This document shows, piece by piece, positions 12,083-28,404 of a stretch of 64,000 nt of DNA. The DNA lies in assembly GCA_032207245.1 (NCBI GenBank), contig CM063502.1, positions 112,931,199-112,995,198 on the forward strand, in the 5' to 3' direction. This DNA comes from Pardosa pseudoannulata. Its lineage: Eukaryota; Arthropoda; Arachnida; Araneae; Lycosidae. The number at the start of each line of letters is the position of its first letter. Position 1 is the stretch's first letter. The notes beneath the pieces are model-generated. The model worked only from the letters and a program-made list of their open reading frames with translations. It was not told the DNA's origin and did not search any database. Position numbers and translations under genes: made by a program.

Positions 12083-12090
12083 CTTATGTT
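12083..12090 (+). repeat. Right 8-bp target site duplication of hAT element
   Basis: CTTATGTT, identical to 7165-7172; array intron sequence (GATTTTGAAACATATAATCA) continues directly after it. Confidence 0.85.
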
Positions 12091-12829
12091 AAACAGATTT
12101 TGAAACATATAATCAGGAATGCATATGCAACACAATACTCCTTTTAAAAAACTTATCTGCACAAGAAGTTCTGTTACATTGTGTTTGAAGAACTAAGATT
12201 TAACTAAGTGTTCTGCCATATGAGAGCTAATGAGCTTACCTGAGAAGCAAACACATCATAAAAACAAAATAATAATGCATATTAAAATCTGTACATAATC
12301 AATTTTAATTATGATTCATTTCAGGAATTAAGGAAATAAACTACATACTAGAGTAGTCATAAATTTTAAAACCAAGTTTAAGTGAAATGATTCCAAATTT
12401 TTTTATAACTAAAGAAAAAGTTAAGAATTCAAATTACTAAAAATTTCTTTGCATAGTCTAAAGAATTATCACTGCAATATGTTAAAATTGTATTCCCAAA
12501 TTTTATGGAAAGACTGAAAGAATACATCCTAATAATAATATATTAACTTGATAAAGTTAAGTACTTCACCCTTATCAACTTCTTCAACTCAAGAAAATGT
12601 ACCTTATGTGAAAGAGATATGAAACATATAATCAGGAATGCATATGCAACATAATATTTCTTTCTGAAAAAACTTATCTTCCAGGAAGTTTTGTTTTCTT
12701 GTGTTTGTGCTTGGACAACTAAGATCTGTTGTTCTGCAACATGAGGGCTAATGAGCTTACCAAAGAAGCAAACACTTTAATTTCTTAAATTCTCTAAGAA
12801 TAACAAAAATTACTTTTAGTGTGTTTTAC

Positions 12830-12928
12830 CTTTAGTTTCTCTTCTCTGGACGGATTTTTCATCTAATATCTTCATCCCTGTTGAACCATGTGGAAGAGTT
12901 TTTGATTTCATGCTTTTAACTTTGTCAT
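12830..12928 (-). CDS. Repeat exon x3 (type A)
   Basis: 99-nt open exon, acceptor TCTCTGTAG, donor GTAAAA. Encodes DKVKSMKSKT, LPHGSTGMKI, LDEKSVQRRETK. Last base G, so the junction codon is the usual Asp. Confidence 0.65.
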
Positions 12929-14110
12929 CTACAGAGACATAGATGAAAATGATTTACAGATGACTATATATATAATAATAATAATCATAAATATTTAATA
13001 ATTTAGCTGAGAAAATAATATCTTTGCATTGAAAAGTTTAGCACAATTTTCAAAAAACAAATATTTTAACTTCTTTAGTATTAAAAAACTAAGGGGAAAT
13101 TAATATTCCATTATGTTAATCACATAATATAAAACATAAACTCAAATCTTTATACATGAAAATTTCGATAAAAAATATAAATTCTGTACTAAACAAATTC
13201 CAGTATGTTAGAGAACATGGTCTTTGTGGAAGGTAAAGTAATGTATTATATTGTGAAGTAACTGTGCATAACAGAACTGAAATCCACCTGATAGATCATT
13301 TTATAATGTAACTACTAAGCAGCTGCATACTGAAGTGTCTACAATTTCAAAGGAAAAAAAAAGAGAATATCATAATCATGTTTCATCTCCTGAAAAAAAT
13401 GTATGGTATTGCATACTCACTGAAAGATTTAAAATAAAATTTTGTATTTAACTCTGCAAATAATAAAAAATAAATAAATAATAAAAGCAAAAATTTTTTA
13501 AATATAAAAACAGATTTTTTTTAAATATTTCTTACACAAACAAAACTACTGAATGTTCAAAATATTTACAGTAAATACAAAGAACTTGATAAAAAGTAAG
13601 TACTTACTTCTTATCCATTTATTAAACTGAAGAAAATGGATCTTATGAGAAAGAGATTTTGAAACATATAATCAGAAATGTACATGCAACATAATGTTAT
13701 TTTTTGAAAAAGCTTATGAGCATAATGTTTTTACAATGTATTTGAAATCCTAAGATCTACTGTTTTACAACACGAGGGAGAATGAGCTTACATGAGAAGT
13801 CAACCTCATAAAATTAGAATAATAATAATATGAACTACTGCCAATGATCTACACTAATTATGTTTCATTTCAGAAATTAAGAAAATAAACAACATACTAG
13901 AGTTGTCCTAGATTTTTAAAACAAGTTTACTTGAACTGTTTCCAAATTTTTATAACTATATCAAAATTAAAGCATCTAACTACTAAAAGTATCTTTCTAT
14001 TTTCTACTGAATTAACACTGAAATGTGTTTAATTTGCCCTCAAATTTTATGGAAACACTAAAGGAATACAACCTAATAATATATCATAAGAAATGGATAT
14101 TAGTATTATA

Positions 14111-14140
14111 AAGTTTTAATTTCTTCAACTATAGAGAAAG
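14111..14140 (-). pseudogene. Relic of a deleted repeat exon
   Basis: AGTTTTAATTTCTTC...ATAGAGAAAG followed by GATAAAAATTAATTACA aligns with the acceptor side of a normal exon (TTTTAACTTTTTCATC then TACAGAGACAGAG). The rest of the exon and its donor are missing. It explains the double-length gap (2.5 kb) between x3 and x4. Confidence 0.45.
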
Positions 14141-15402
14141 TGATAAAAATTAATTACAAATGATTATAACTATGGAAAAAATCAAACCTATACAACTACT
14201 AACCAGGGAACACAATATCCTTTCCTTGAAAAGCTCAGTATAGGTTTAAAAAAATTAACTATTCTTTAGAATGAAAAACTATGTTTAAATTTAATATTCC
14301 GTTGTGTTAATCAAAAAGTATAGAAAATGCACTCAAATATCTAAATGTAAAAATTCTTATATAAAATACACATTCAGTACAAAACCTATTCCAGTATGTT
14401 AGAGTACTAGGCCTTTATGGAATGTAAAATCATATATTACATTTTGAAGTAACTGTATATAGCAAAAATTAAATCCATTAAGGTAGATAATATTAAGAGA
14501 TAACTACCAAGCAGCTGCATACTGAACTGTCTAAACTATCAAAAAAAGAGTAATATCCTTATCCTCTGTTTCATCTTTTAAAAGAAATACACGGTAACAC
14601 ACACTCTTAAACATTTGTGATATAGTTATTTGTTTATCTCTGAAAAAAACTTTTAAAAGATTTAAACAGGCTTTAAAAATGAATGTTTCTTACCAAAACA
14701 AAGCTATTTAAACTTCAAAATGTTTACAATAAATACAAAGAATTTGATAAATGTAAGTACTTATTCTTAATCAATTTCTTCAACTGAAGAAAATGTACTT
14801 TATGTGAAAGAGCTTTTAAAACATATAATCAAGATTGCATATGCAACATCATATTCCTTTTTAAAAAATCTTACCAGCACAACAAGTTCTGTTACATTCC
14901 AGTTAGAGCACTAATATCTATTGTTTTTCAACATGAGGGTTAATTAAATTAGCTAAGACAAAATCCTTATAAAGTCTGAATAATAATATATATGGACTAT
15001 TGCACATGATCTATTTTAAATATAATTCATTTCAGGAATTAAGAAAATAAACTGGATAACAGAGCAGTCCTAAATTTTAAAAACAAGTTTGACTGAACTG
15101 ATTCTAAATTTTTATAACAAAAGGGAAATTGAAGCATTCTAATAACTTAAAATTTCTTTGTATACTCTACTCAATTAATACTGAAATAAATTTAAATTAT
15201 GCTCAAATTTTATGGAAAGACTAAAGGAATATAAACTTATAGTAATATATCATAGGAAATGTATATTCTAATAACGTCTGTAGAACTCTAAACTGCATAT
15301 GCATTTCTAATCAGCTAATATTTATATTATTATTATTTTCTGGAAGGAAATGAAAAATCTGATTTTCTAAGAATAAAAAAAAATTCTTTAAGTGTACTTT
15401 AC

Positions 15403-15501
15403 CTTTAGTTTCAGTTTTCTGCATGGATTTTTCATATAGCATCTTCATTGTTGTAGAATCATGTGGAAGAGCTTTTGATTTTGTTCCTTTAACGTTTTCA
15501 T
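15403..15501 (-). CDS. Repeat exon x4 (type A)
   Basis: 99-nt open exon with CTCTGTAG acceptor and GTAAAGT donor. Encodes ENVKGTKSKA, LPHDSTTMKM, LYEKSMQKTETK. Confidence 0.65.
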
Positions 15502-16767
15502 CTACAGAGACAGAGAAAAAAGGAATTGCAGATGTTTATATATACTCTAATTAAACCTATATAACAACTTACCTGGGAAAATAATATTTTACTGAAAAGT
15601 TTGGTATAAATTTAAAAAAAAAACTTATTTTTAAGTATGAAAAATAATTTGAAATTTAATATCCCATTGCATTAATCAAAAAGTATAGAACATGCACACA
15701 AATCTCTATATAAAATAAACTCATATAAAAATTAAAATTCTGTATACAATATATTCCAGTATGTTAGAGTAAGCAGTAATTATGAAAAGTAAAGTCATAT
15801 ATTATATTATTAAGTAACTGTAAATAATAACAATTTAAGTCCACTGGACAGATCAGATTATCAGGCAAGTACCAAGCAGCTGTATGCTGAAGTGTCAAAC
15901 ATTTCCATAAAAAGTAGAATATATCATTATGATCTGTTTCATATCTTGTTAAAGTAACATGATAGTGCATACCTTCAGAACAATTTGTGATATAGTTTTG
16001 TGATTAACACAGTAAAAAAACAGCAGAAACTATTGAAATAGCTAAACCGGCTTTAAAAATGAATGTTTCATAAAAATACAAAACTATTGAATAGTCAATA
16101 TGAGAACTTTATAAAGATAAGACCTGCACACTTATCAAATTCTACAACTAAAGAAAACATATCTTATGTAAAAGATTTATGCAATCAAACACTATGGAAT
16201 GTCTATAGAATATAATACTCCTCTTACGAAAAGCTTATCAGCATAAAAAGTCCTGTTTCATTCCATTTGGAAAATGACTATATATTGTTTTACAACACGA
16301 GAGCTAATGATCTAATCTGAAAAGTCAAAATTATCATAAAAACAGAAAATATACATATGATCCACTATACATGATCTATTTTAATTATGTTACATTTAAG
16401 GAATTAAAGAAGTAAACTGCATATTAGAGAGGTCTTAGGATTTAAAATAAAGTTTAACTGAACTGATTTCAAATTTTTATACCTACAGCAAAGTTAAAGC
16501 ATTGAGATTATTAAAAAATTCTTTGCATACTCTAATGAATTAATACTGAAATATGTTTAAATTTTGTTCAAATATTATGGAAAAACTAACAGCTTAAGTA
16601 CAACTTAATAATAATATATCATAGGAAATAGGTATTGGCATAATAGTCTGTAGCATCCCCAGCTTGTACATGTATTTCTAATCAGCTAATTTTTATATTA
16701 TTATTATTCTCTTGCAGGAAGTGCAAAATCTGACTTCCTACAAAAAATTTCTTTTAGGGTACTTTAC

Positions 16768-16866
16768 CTTTAGTGTCTCTTTCCTGCATCGATTTTTCTT
16801 CTAATTTCTTCATCATTGTGGAACCATGTAACACAGTTTTGGATTTCATCATTTTAACTTTTTCAT
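16768..16866 (-). CDS. Repeat exon x5 (type A)
   Basis: 99-nt open exon, acceptor CTGTATAG, donor GTAAAGT. Encodes EKVKMMKSKT, VLHGSTMMKK, LEEKSMQERDTK. Paralogue of x11, differing at 16 bp-scale sites only a few times. Confidence 0.65.
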
Positions 16867-17860
16867 CTATACAGACAGAGAGAAAAATAAATTAGAGATA
16901 ACTATAACTAAAAAAAACCCCTATTATTTAGTATTAAATTTAAAAGGTTAAATTAATACTCAATTGTACTTATCAAAATGTATACAACACACACTGAAAT
17001 CTCTATACATGAAATTTCCTACATAAAATATAAGTTCTGTACTAAGCATAATCGAGTATGTTAGAGTACATGATCATTATGAAAAGTAGAGTTATAAATT
17101 ATTTGTTCAAATAACTGTATATACCAACAACTTATATCCATTAGGATAGATAATATTATGAAATAACTAACAAAGAGCTGCATGTTAAAATGTCTAACAT
17201 CTAAAAAAAGGGATAACATTATTATTTCTAATCATTTTACTATCATAAATGTAAGTACTTCTTCCTGATCAACTTCTTCAACTGAAGAAAATGTACATTA
17301 TGTGAAAGAGTTTTGAAAATGTTTATCAGCACAGATAGCTCTAATACGTTAAATTTGTAGAACTAAGATCAATATTTTTGCAGCATGACACCTAATAAGC
17401 TTAGCTGAGAAGCCAAATTCATCATAAAATCAGAATAATAATCGATATGAACCACTGCATATGGCATCTTTAAATTATACTTCACTTCAGGAATTAAGAA
17501 AATAAACTACAAACTAGAATAGTACAAATTTTAAAAACAAATTTAACTCAAATTATTTCTAATTTTTATAACTAAATCAAAAATAAAGCATCATAATTTG
17601 TAAATTATATTTTGCATACTCTACTGAATTAACACTGAACTCTGTTTAAATTTTGCTGATATTTTATGGAAAGACTAAAGGATTACAATCTGATAATAAT
17701 ATATCAAAAGAAATTTATAATACAATAATAATACCTATACCATCTTTAAATTGTACGTCCAAACTTAATCAGCTAATTTTTATATTATTATTATTTTCTT
17801 GCAGAAAGGGAAAAATCACATTTTTTAAGAATAATAAAAATTCCTTCTACTATACTTTAC

Positions 17861-17959
17861 CTTTGGTTTCTTCTTTCTGCATTTTAATTTCCTCTGATAT
17901 CTTCATCGTTGTGGTGCTATATGGTAGAGAATCTGATTTCCTCCTTTTAACACTTTCAT
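17861..17959 (-). CDS. Repeat exon x6 (type B)
   Basis: 99-nt open exon, acceptor CTCTGTAG, donor GTAAAGT. Encodes ESVKRRKSDS, LPYSTTTMKI, SEEIKMQKEETK: the B subfamily has Asp-Ser after KS, Tyr for His, and a SEEI segment. Identical in sequence to x12 except one base. Confidence 0.65.
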
Positions 17960-19168
17960 CTACAGAGATAAATGTAAAAATGAATTATGATGATTATGAC
18001 TATTCCAATAATTAAACTTTTGTAACAACATACCTTGGAAAGTAATAACATTTCATTAAAAAGCTTAGTATAACTATAAAAAAACAAAACAACTTAACTA
18101 TTCTTTAATATTAGGAAAGTAATATGAAATTAATATTCTACTGTGTTAATGACATTGTATAGAACACATACTCAAATCTCTATACTTGAAAATTCGTATA
18201 TAAAATAATTCCATATTAAGCATGTTCCAGTACGTCAGAGTACATGGGCATTGTGAAAAGCATAATCATATATAGTAAGATAACTGTATGTAGTAACAAC
18301 TTAAATCCTTAAGGATAGATAATATTATGAGATAACTACCAGGCAGATGCATAATGAAGTGTGTAAGATCTCAAGAAAAGGGTAAATAATAGCTTTATCA
18401 TCTGTTTCAAATCTTGAAAAAGTTACATAGTAGTGCATACTCTCAGAAAAATTTGTGATATACATTTGTGTTTAAGTCTAAAAAAAAAAAAAAAAAAAGC
18501 AGAAACTTTTGAAATAGTTATACAGGCTTTAAAAAATGAGTGTTTCTTACAAAATGAAAACTACATAATATTCAATATGCTTACAGTAAACATATAAAGA
18601 AGTTGATAAAGATAAGTACAGGACACTTATCAAATTCTACAACTAATGAAAATATACCTCATGAGAAAGATTTTTCACAATCAAACACTCAGGAATGCCC
18701 ATATAGCATAATATTCTTTTTTAAAAAAGCTTATCCATACAAGAAGTTCTGTTTCATTCCATTTGGAACATTACTATATATTGTTTTGCATTATGCTACA
18801 TTGCAGGAATGAAAGAAATAAACTGCATATTACAGAGGTCTTAGATTTAAAAATCAAATTTATATAAACTGATTCCAAATTTTTATAGATACAGCAAAAT
18901 TAAAGCATTGAGATTACAAAAAATTCTTTCCATACCCTAATGAATTAATATTGAAATGTGTTTAAATTGTGCTCACATTTTATAGAAAGACTAAAGGAAT
19001 ACAACTTAATAATAATATATCATAGGAAATGGATATTAGGAAAATAAAGTCTGTAGCATCTCTAAAATGTACATTCATTTCTAATCAGCTAATTTTAATA
19101 TTATTATTATTATTATTTTCTCACAGGAATTGTAAAATCAGGTTTCCAAAGAATAATAAAAATTTCCT

Positions 19169-19172
19169 TTAA
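19169..19172 (+). repeat. Left TTAA target site of piggyBac-like element
   Basis: TTAA, repeated at 27741-27744. The paralogous empty site at 34789-34792 has one TTAA in otherwise matching sequence. Confidence 0.9.
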
Positions 19173-19180
19173 CCCTATAA

Positions 19181-19288
19181 GCGTCTGAGCCGGCTTTTTC
19201 TGTATCCCCGAAACCGCTCTCAAAGCGGCTGAGCCGGCTTTTTTTGGACCTCGATTTTCGCTCATAAAGGGGCTGAGCCGGCTTTTTC
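19181..19288 (+). repeat. Three subterminal 44-bp-spaced repeats of the piggyBac-like element
   Basis: GCGTCTGAGCCGGCTTTTTC at 19181, GCGGCTGAGCCGGCTTTTT at 19225 and GGGGCTGAGCCGGCTTTTTC at 19269, exactly 44 bp apart, and related to the terminal repeat (AAGCGGCTG). Related inverted copies (CAGCCGCTT) occur near the other end at 27658 and 27726. Likely transposase-binding sites by analogy with subterminal repeats of other transposons. Confidence 0.75.
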
Positions 19289-19704
19289 TGCTTCTTCCTT
19301 CCCCCTCGTTTATTTCCTTGATTGACAAGGGGGAGGTTCTGCGGTTGAGAAGGAGGAGATTGCAACTGGTGCATTTCGGTAGTACATTATATCTTGTTAA
19401 TAATACCTTTAGTCTGAAAGATTATTTTATTTCTATCCAAATGTCTGTGTTAAAATTTTTGTCTTTAGAGTTTTATCCGTTTTTTTTAATGCAATTTGAA
19501 GAATGGTAGATTATTTAGTTTGTTTCCGTTTAAATTTAGGAGTGAGTGGGAGGGAAGACTCAAGTTCGACTAAGGAACATTTTTACTACTATATATTAAC
19601 TAAAAAACCCGAGGAATTTATTGCAAAATTATATAAATTTAAAATTAATATTTAACGTTAGTATTGAAATAAATTAATAGTGTGTAAAGTAAAAAGTACA
19701 GAAA

Positions 19705-19708
<4 letters not shown>

Positions 19709-19748
<40 letters not shown>

Positions 19749-19823
19749 GTATATGTATATATATGTATATATATATGTATATGTATATATATGTATATAT
19801 ATGTATATGTATATATATGTATA

Positions 19824-19896
<73 letters not shown>
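19709..19896. repeat. (TA)n/(TATATG)n microsatellite
   Basis: About 190 bases of TA with interspersed TATATG units. It generates spurious Tyr-Ile frames on both strands. Confidence 0.98.
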
Positions 19897-19901
<5 letters not shown>

Positions 19902-20222
19902 ATTGTGCAATATTTTTAGTAAATGATAAAACTATATCAAACAAATTTATTGCTAGTAAAACAATAGAATAATTTAAATTGAATATTTATATGAAAATAA
20001 AATCTTAATTATCCAGTTTAAAAATATATATATTTCGAAATATACTATTATTTTAATGTTAAAATTCAGAAAAATTCAGAATAGCGTATTCGGAAGGGGC
20101 ACGAGCCCATGTAATCCTTCCCCGCATCCCTTCCCGTGACTTCGTTTTTATTTTTATTTATATTTTCAAGAACACTGTGTCTTATATAAAAAAAAGAATA
20201 ATAATAAAACATCTGTCTTCAA

Positions 20223-20246
20223 TCTCTCTCTCTCTCTCACACACAC

Positions 20247-20287
<41 letters not shown>
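20223..20287. repeat. Compound (CT)n(CA)n(TA)n microsatellite
   Basis: CT run, then a short CA run, then TA repeats. Confidence 0.97.
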
Positions 20288-23561
<3,274 letters not shown>

Positions 23562-24619
23562 AAAGATATAGATGCACGTCTATATGGGTGTGTATGAATG
23601 CATACATATATTCTACTAAAACTCCTAGTCAGCACCTTCCTGACATACCTCCAACCCCGTTATAGCATTACATAAGTGTGTGAACAAATCTTTCCTTTAA
23701 GACCTACAATGCTAAAAATCCGTTAAACCACAGACTAATTATTTTCCGCCAGGAATGAAGAGTTTGAAAATTTGAGATATTCTTTTATCTCTCTGTAATT
23801 TTACTTTTCCCACTTGAAATATTTCTTGTATTGGAAGTGTGTACTATTTTTTTACCTTTATGCTCTTAAGCATTTGTAAACATAATTGTATCATATTCGA
23901 ATTGACGGAAGTAGTGCTTTGCGGCAAGTTAATGGATTTAAAACTTCCTGTTTTTCTGTGCTATCATTAAAGAGAAATTGTATTTCATCTGTCCTAATGC
24001 ATGGGAAAAGGCTCTAGCTTCAATCACTTCTTTGTCGTGTTTACTTTCACTCGTTGATGAATTCTGAATTTTCTTCGTTATCAGATTGCTTACTCTAAGC
24101 ATATGGTTTGCCGTGCATGATACGAATGTGCGGATAAGAATTACTAAATTCTAGGGATGAAATAAACATAAAGTCAGGAGAATTAAAGGTTTGTCTTAAA
24201 ATAACTATGTACGTTTATGAAAAAAAAAAGATAAAAGAATAATAAATAGATTCTTAGTGATGTTGATAAAGCATTACAGAAATTATTGCAATAAAAAAAT
24301 CACAAGTACTTTACTGTATTTCTAACTGAAGAAAAAACAACTAAATTGTATTAAAATGCTGAAGTATGTACAGGTGTAATGCTTGTACTTACCTAACATT
24401 TTACTGATATGAAGAGATAACTCTGTCTTTATCTAATTTTAACAATAGATATATGAATGCAAGTTGATTTACCGCTACTACTACTACAAACTCGTTATGA
24501 CGCCAACTGGTATTGGAACTGATAGTAGTACTATAGCGCGGTTAGACTGTTTATCAATATCAATATACATTATATTTACATTATATATATACACACTTGT
24601 AGGTGAATGTATGCTTTTA

Positions 24620-24790
24620 AGCCAAACGGTGGTTGAATGGTTCAGTTTTTTTTTTGGGTACCGGAGTTCATGGATTTGAATCCCACTGCTGGCATGGATG
24701 CTTGTAGCCGTTCAGAATCCGCTTTAAGCAGTAGGTCCCGGCCTCATTAGCCCTCATCAGCAAAACAGTAGACCGTATCGCTCCATACCA
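24620..24790 (+). mobile_element. tRNA-derived SINE-like sequence
   Basis: TGGTTGAATGG at 24630-24640 fits the RNA polymerase III A box exactly, and GGATTTGAATCC at about 24672 resembles a B box with one or two changes, at a spacing of about 32 bp. The sequence between and after (TGGGTACCGGAGTTCATGG, then a GC-richer tail to about 24785) looks like a SINE body. Not confirmed, as I see no second copy. Confidence 0.4.
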
Positions 24791-27657
24791 AAAACCATGT
24801 ATGCATTTATATATATAGTTTAAAAAAATTTTAATTTAGCATTAATTCAATTGTTTCGGAAGAGTGATGATATAGATTTTAATAAAGGCAAGATGAACCT
24901 TAAAAAAAAACAGTCTTATTCGTATGTACAATTGAATAGTCATTTACTTAATAAAAGAGACAAACTTTCTGAAATCACAAAAAATACAAAATACTTACGT
25001 TGGTCGAAAAACTCTTACTATTTTTAAATATTTAAATCTTTTCCTTTAATAAAATATAAATAAATAAAAATTTTAGGTGAAATTATTTTACTGTAAATCG
25101 GCCATAAAAGAAACTAGTTAAAAAGCAATCGTAATTTGTATTAAGGATTTTTTAAATGTAACCAAGTAATAAATGGCATTTTTGTTTAAATCTATATCTT
25201 AACAAATTCCAGATTAGACAAATATTTCTATTTACTAATTTTTACTAAATGAAACTGTATAAATAATTAAAGTATTTTATAAATGCACTTAATTGCAAGC
25301 CAAGAACTCTAAACTAAAATAATAACATCGAATTTCCTCTTTAACTAGTATTCCAATCAGGCATGGAAGAAAATAAGTGCAACATTTCAGCACGTACCGA
25401 CTAAGATGCTTTTGTGACCAGGGCACAACCTAAATTATTGTGCCTCATTCTTAAAAAAAAATTGATAATAGGATATTCATATTCAAATAAAAACTTTAAC
25501 ATTAAATTAGAAACAGGTTTTAAATATTGTTTCTATTTTTTCATTATTTATAAGCATAAAACTATTTATTGAATTAGAATTTAAGTAAACATAAAACAGA
25601 TATGTAAACACAAACACAAACAGAAATGGAAATACTTGTATTAATTTAAAAGCGAAAGAATGCAAAATATCAACAAAATTATCCTTTCTCTTAAAATGTT
25701 TAGATGACTTTGGGTAGAAAATAAAATCAAGTACAAATGCCATTCAAATTGCAAATTTCAATGTTACATTTTATTTCATTAATCATGAAAAATACTACTA
25801 AAAATGGCAAAGGTATTATATTCTACTAACTTCAGCAATTTAACCTTTAGCTATCGATGAACACAGATGTTGAAATTTAAAAAAAAAGCGGTTAATAATT
25901 AAAATATTTGAAAAGCAAAATTTTTGTTAAGTAGTTTTAATAGCTGCAGTTTGAGAATTTTAAAAATTTTCAAATATGTTTTAAATTTTAATAGATACTC
26001 CCCCCCCCAGTTTTGCCGCAAATAAACAGAGTACTTTAAAACCCTTCGAACGTTTGTTTCTATCTGACTTAATGTGTAAATCTTAAGTGAATCAATACAG
26101 TTCTTACACCTTCGAAGCTTTTTCCATTTTAAAAAAGCTGTTTCAAGATTTATTAAAGGAACTGGCATCGTTTAACTACTGCAAAAGTCGTCAAAATTAA
26201 CTTTATTTTCTTTATTCTATAATTTATAAACTAAATTTATATAGAAAAAGAAAATTTTATTACATAATTTATATTTCTTTGATTACATAATAATAATAAG
26301 TGATTTGAAATAAAAGCAGATTTTAATGATTTGATAGAAATACTTCGTGGTTTAAAACATTGAACATTTTTAATAATAAACACAATAATTAATACAAATG
26401 GAAGCAATAAAATGTTATTGGTTATCGTGATATTTCTGAGAGAAAACAAGTTAATTATATCTTATATTATCAGGTATTTTTTTTTAAATGATCTTAAAAA
26501 GGTCTTTTTTTTCAGCGGAGACATAATATTCACCTCGTGGTAACTAATTTTTAAGACACAATATATATCTTTAACTTAAACTAATAAACTGTATTTTAAA
26601 AAAACTGGGCAATGTTGTGCGTAGATAGCTGTAAATAATTATAAGTTTGAAGGTTTAATACTAAAAAAATTTCTTTTTAAATCAAGAAAAGTTTTAAGGA
26701 AGGCAAGCGACTTTGAAACTTAGTTTTTAAAGCATTCAAGATTTAACTGGGTTCCGAAAATTAGCATAAAGGATGCCCTTATATAAGTCATATAAGGCAC
26801 TAATATCCATCAGGAAAAAGTTTTAACTCAATAAAATATTTTCATAAAAGTTCAGCCCCACATTTATAGAAACGTTCCTTGGGCACTGCAGTTTATTGTA
26901 ATTTTTTATACGTTTTCACACTATGTGAAGAAAAAATTGGGTATCGATTTTTATTTACGTTAAATGTAATTTATATAAAATCAAGTATTAAATTATAAAT
27001 GAGTATAGTGAATTATTTAGTTGTTTCGAGAGGTTAAACACTTTGTAACTCCATAAACCACTTTGCGTTTTAAAGGCTTACTCATTTTTATGAAAAATGC
27101 ATTAATAGACAATACAAAATTTGAGGAAGTATGCGAAAAAATGCATGAATCTGAATAATTTTAAAGCCGATAATTTGTAAAATAAAACCAAAAACACAAG
27201 GCTGTATAATATAATTAAATTTAGTTTTAAAATAAAGATGTAGGGTAAGAGGCAGATTTTAGTGAAAAAATCATTACATTGGAAACACTTGATTTTATTT
27301 TGAAGGAAAAGCTTAGCATGTCTTTATTAGTGGGAAATATCATATTTTTAATCAAATTTTGATATTTTGCACTCCCACTGTCACTTTAGATGTATATTGG
27401 AAATAAATATTCCAAAATGTTAAAGTTATATTAGAATAAGAAATTATGTGGAAATGCTAGAAGTCAAAATGCTATTGCAAACTCTTACGAGAAAAATCCT
27501 ACGAGCAAGAATAGAACAGATTTTGTGCTTATCAACTCAAAGCGGAAGAGTAACAAAAGGCAACTTTACGAGGGATGGACAATGAGGAAAAGTAGGAGGT
27601 ACAACTGTCACCTTTCCCATCAAAGCAGGGGGGAAAGAAAAGTCACGTCTTGGATAC
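24791..27657. other. piggyBac-like element interior, right half, no gene
   Basis: AT-rich, with short frames only (60-90 codons) of low-complexity composition. The last 250 bases are GC-richer and lead into the right subterminal repeats. Confidence 0.5.
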
Positions 27658-27740
27658 CAGCCGCTTTACAAGAGAACGAGTTCTAACACTCACGGCATTT
27701 TAAGAGAGAAAATTTCGATAAGATGCAGCCGCTTAAAAGG

Positions 27741-27744
27741 TTAA
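27741..27744 (+). repeat. Right TTAA target site of piggyBac-like element
   Basis: TTAA followed by TGTACTCTAC, the continuation of the array unit. Confidence 0.9.
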
Positions 27745-27754
27745 TGTACTCTAC

Positions 27755-27853
27755 ATTTATTGTCACTTTTCTGCTTGGATTTTTCACCTAATATCTTCAT
27801 TGTTGTAGAACCATATAGAACAGTTTTTGATTTCATCCTTTTAACTTTTTCAT
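27755..27853 (-). CDS. Repeat exon x7 (type A), altered donor
   Basis: 99-nt open exon encoding EKVKRMKSKT, VLYGSTTMKI, LGEKSKQKSDNK. Its donor reads T|GTAGAG instead of G|GTAAAG as in its paralogue x13, and the piggyBac element begins a few bases further into the intron. Splicing from this copy may be impaired. Confidence 0.55.
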
Positions 27854-28363
27854 CTACAGAGACAGAGATAAAAATGAATATTTAAACAAATTCTCGTAAA
27901 TATATAACAACTAACCTAGGACAATAATATTATTTTATTAAAAAGCTTAGTATAAATTTTAGAAAAATAAATAACTATTATTTAGTATTAAATAATTAAC
28001 CTGAAATTAATACTCCATTATGCTAATCAAACATATAGAAGAAACACTTGAATATCTATACATGAAAATTCCTACATAAAATATAAATTATGAAAAAAGC
28101 ATATGTAAGTATGTTAGAGTATATGGTCATTGTGCAAAGAAGAGTCATATATTTTATGTTCAAGTAACTGTATATATCAATAACTTATATTTATTAGGAT
28201 AGATAATATTATGAAATAACTACCAAGCAGCTGCATGAAGTGTCTAACATCCCTCACCAAAAAAAGACAAGATATAATTACCATGTGTTTCACCTCTTGA
28301 AACAATTACATTGTAGTGCAGTCTCTCAGAAAGATTTATGATATAGTTTTGAGATAAACTTTG

Positions 28364-28365
28364 CA

Positions 28366-28401
<36 letters not shown>
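28364..28401. repeat. Poly(A) run in array intron
   Basis: Over 30 A residues at the intron position where other units have a short A run after TGCAAA. Confidence 0.9.

Positions 28402-28404
<3 letters not shown>

Noticed and set aside
17653..18015. 120-codon plus-strand frame, with a near copy at 33235-33597
   Set aside because: It is antisense to exons x6 and x12 plus intron sequence. Its recurrence is explained by the segmental duplication, and the minus-strand exon has proper splice sites and phase.
19645..19972. Several overlapping Tyr-Ile repeat frames on both strands
   Set aside because: Direct translation of the TA/TATATG microsatellite.
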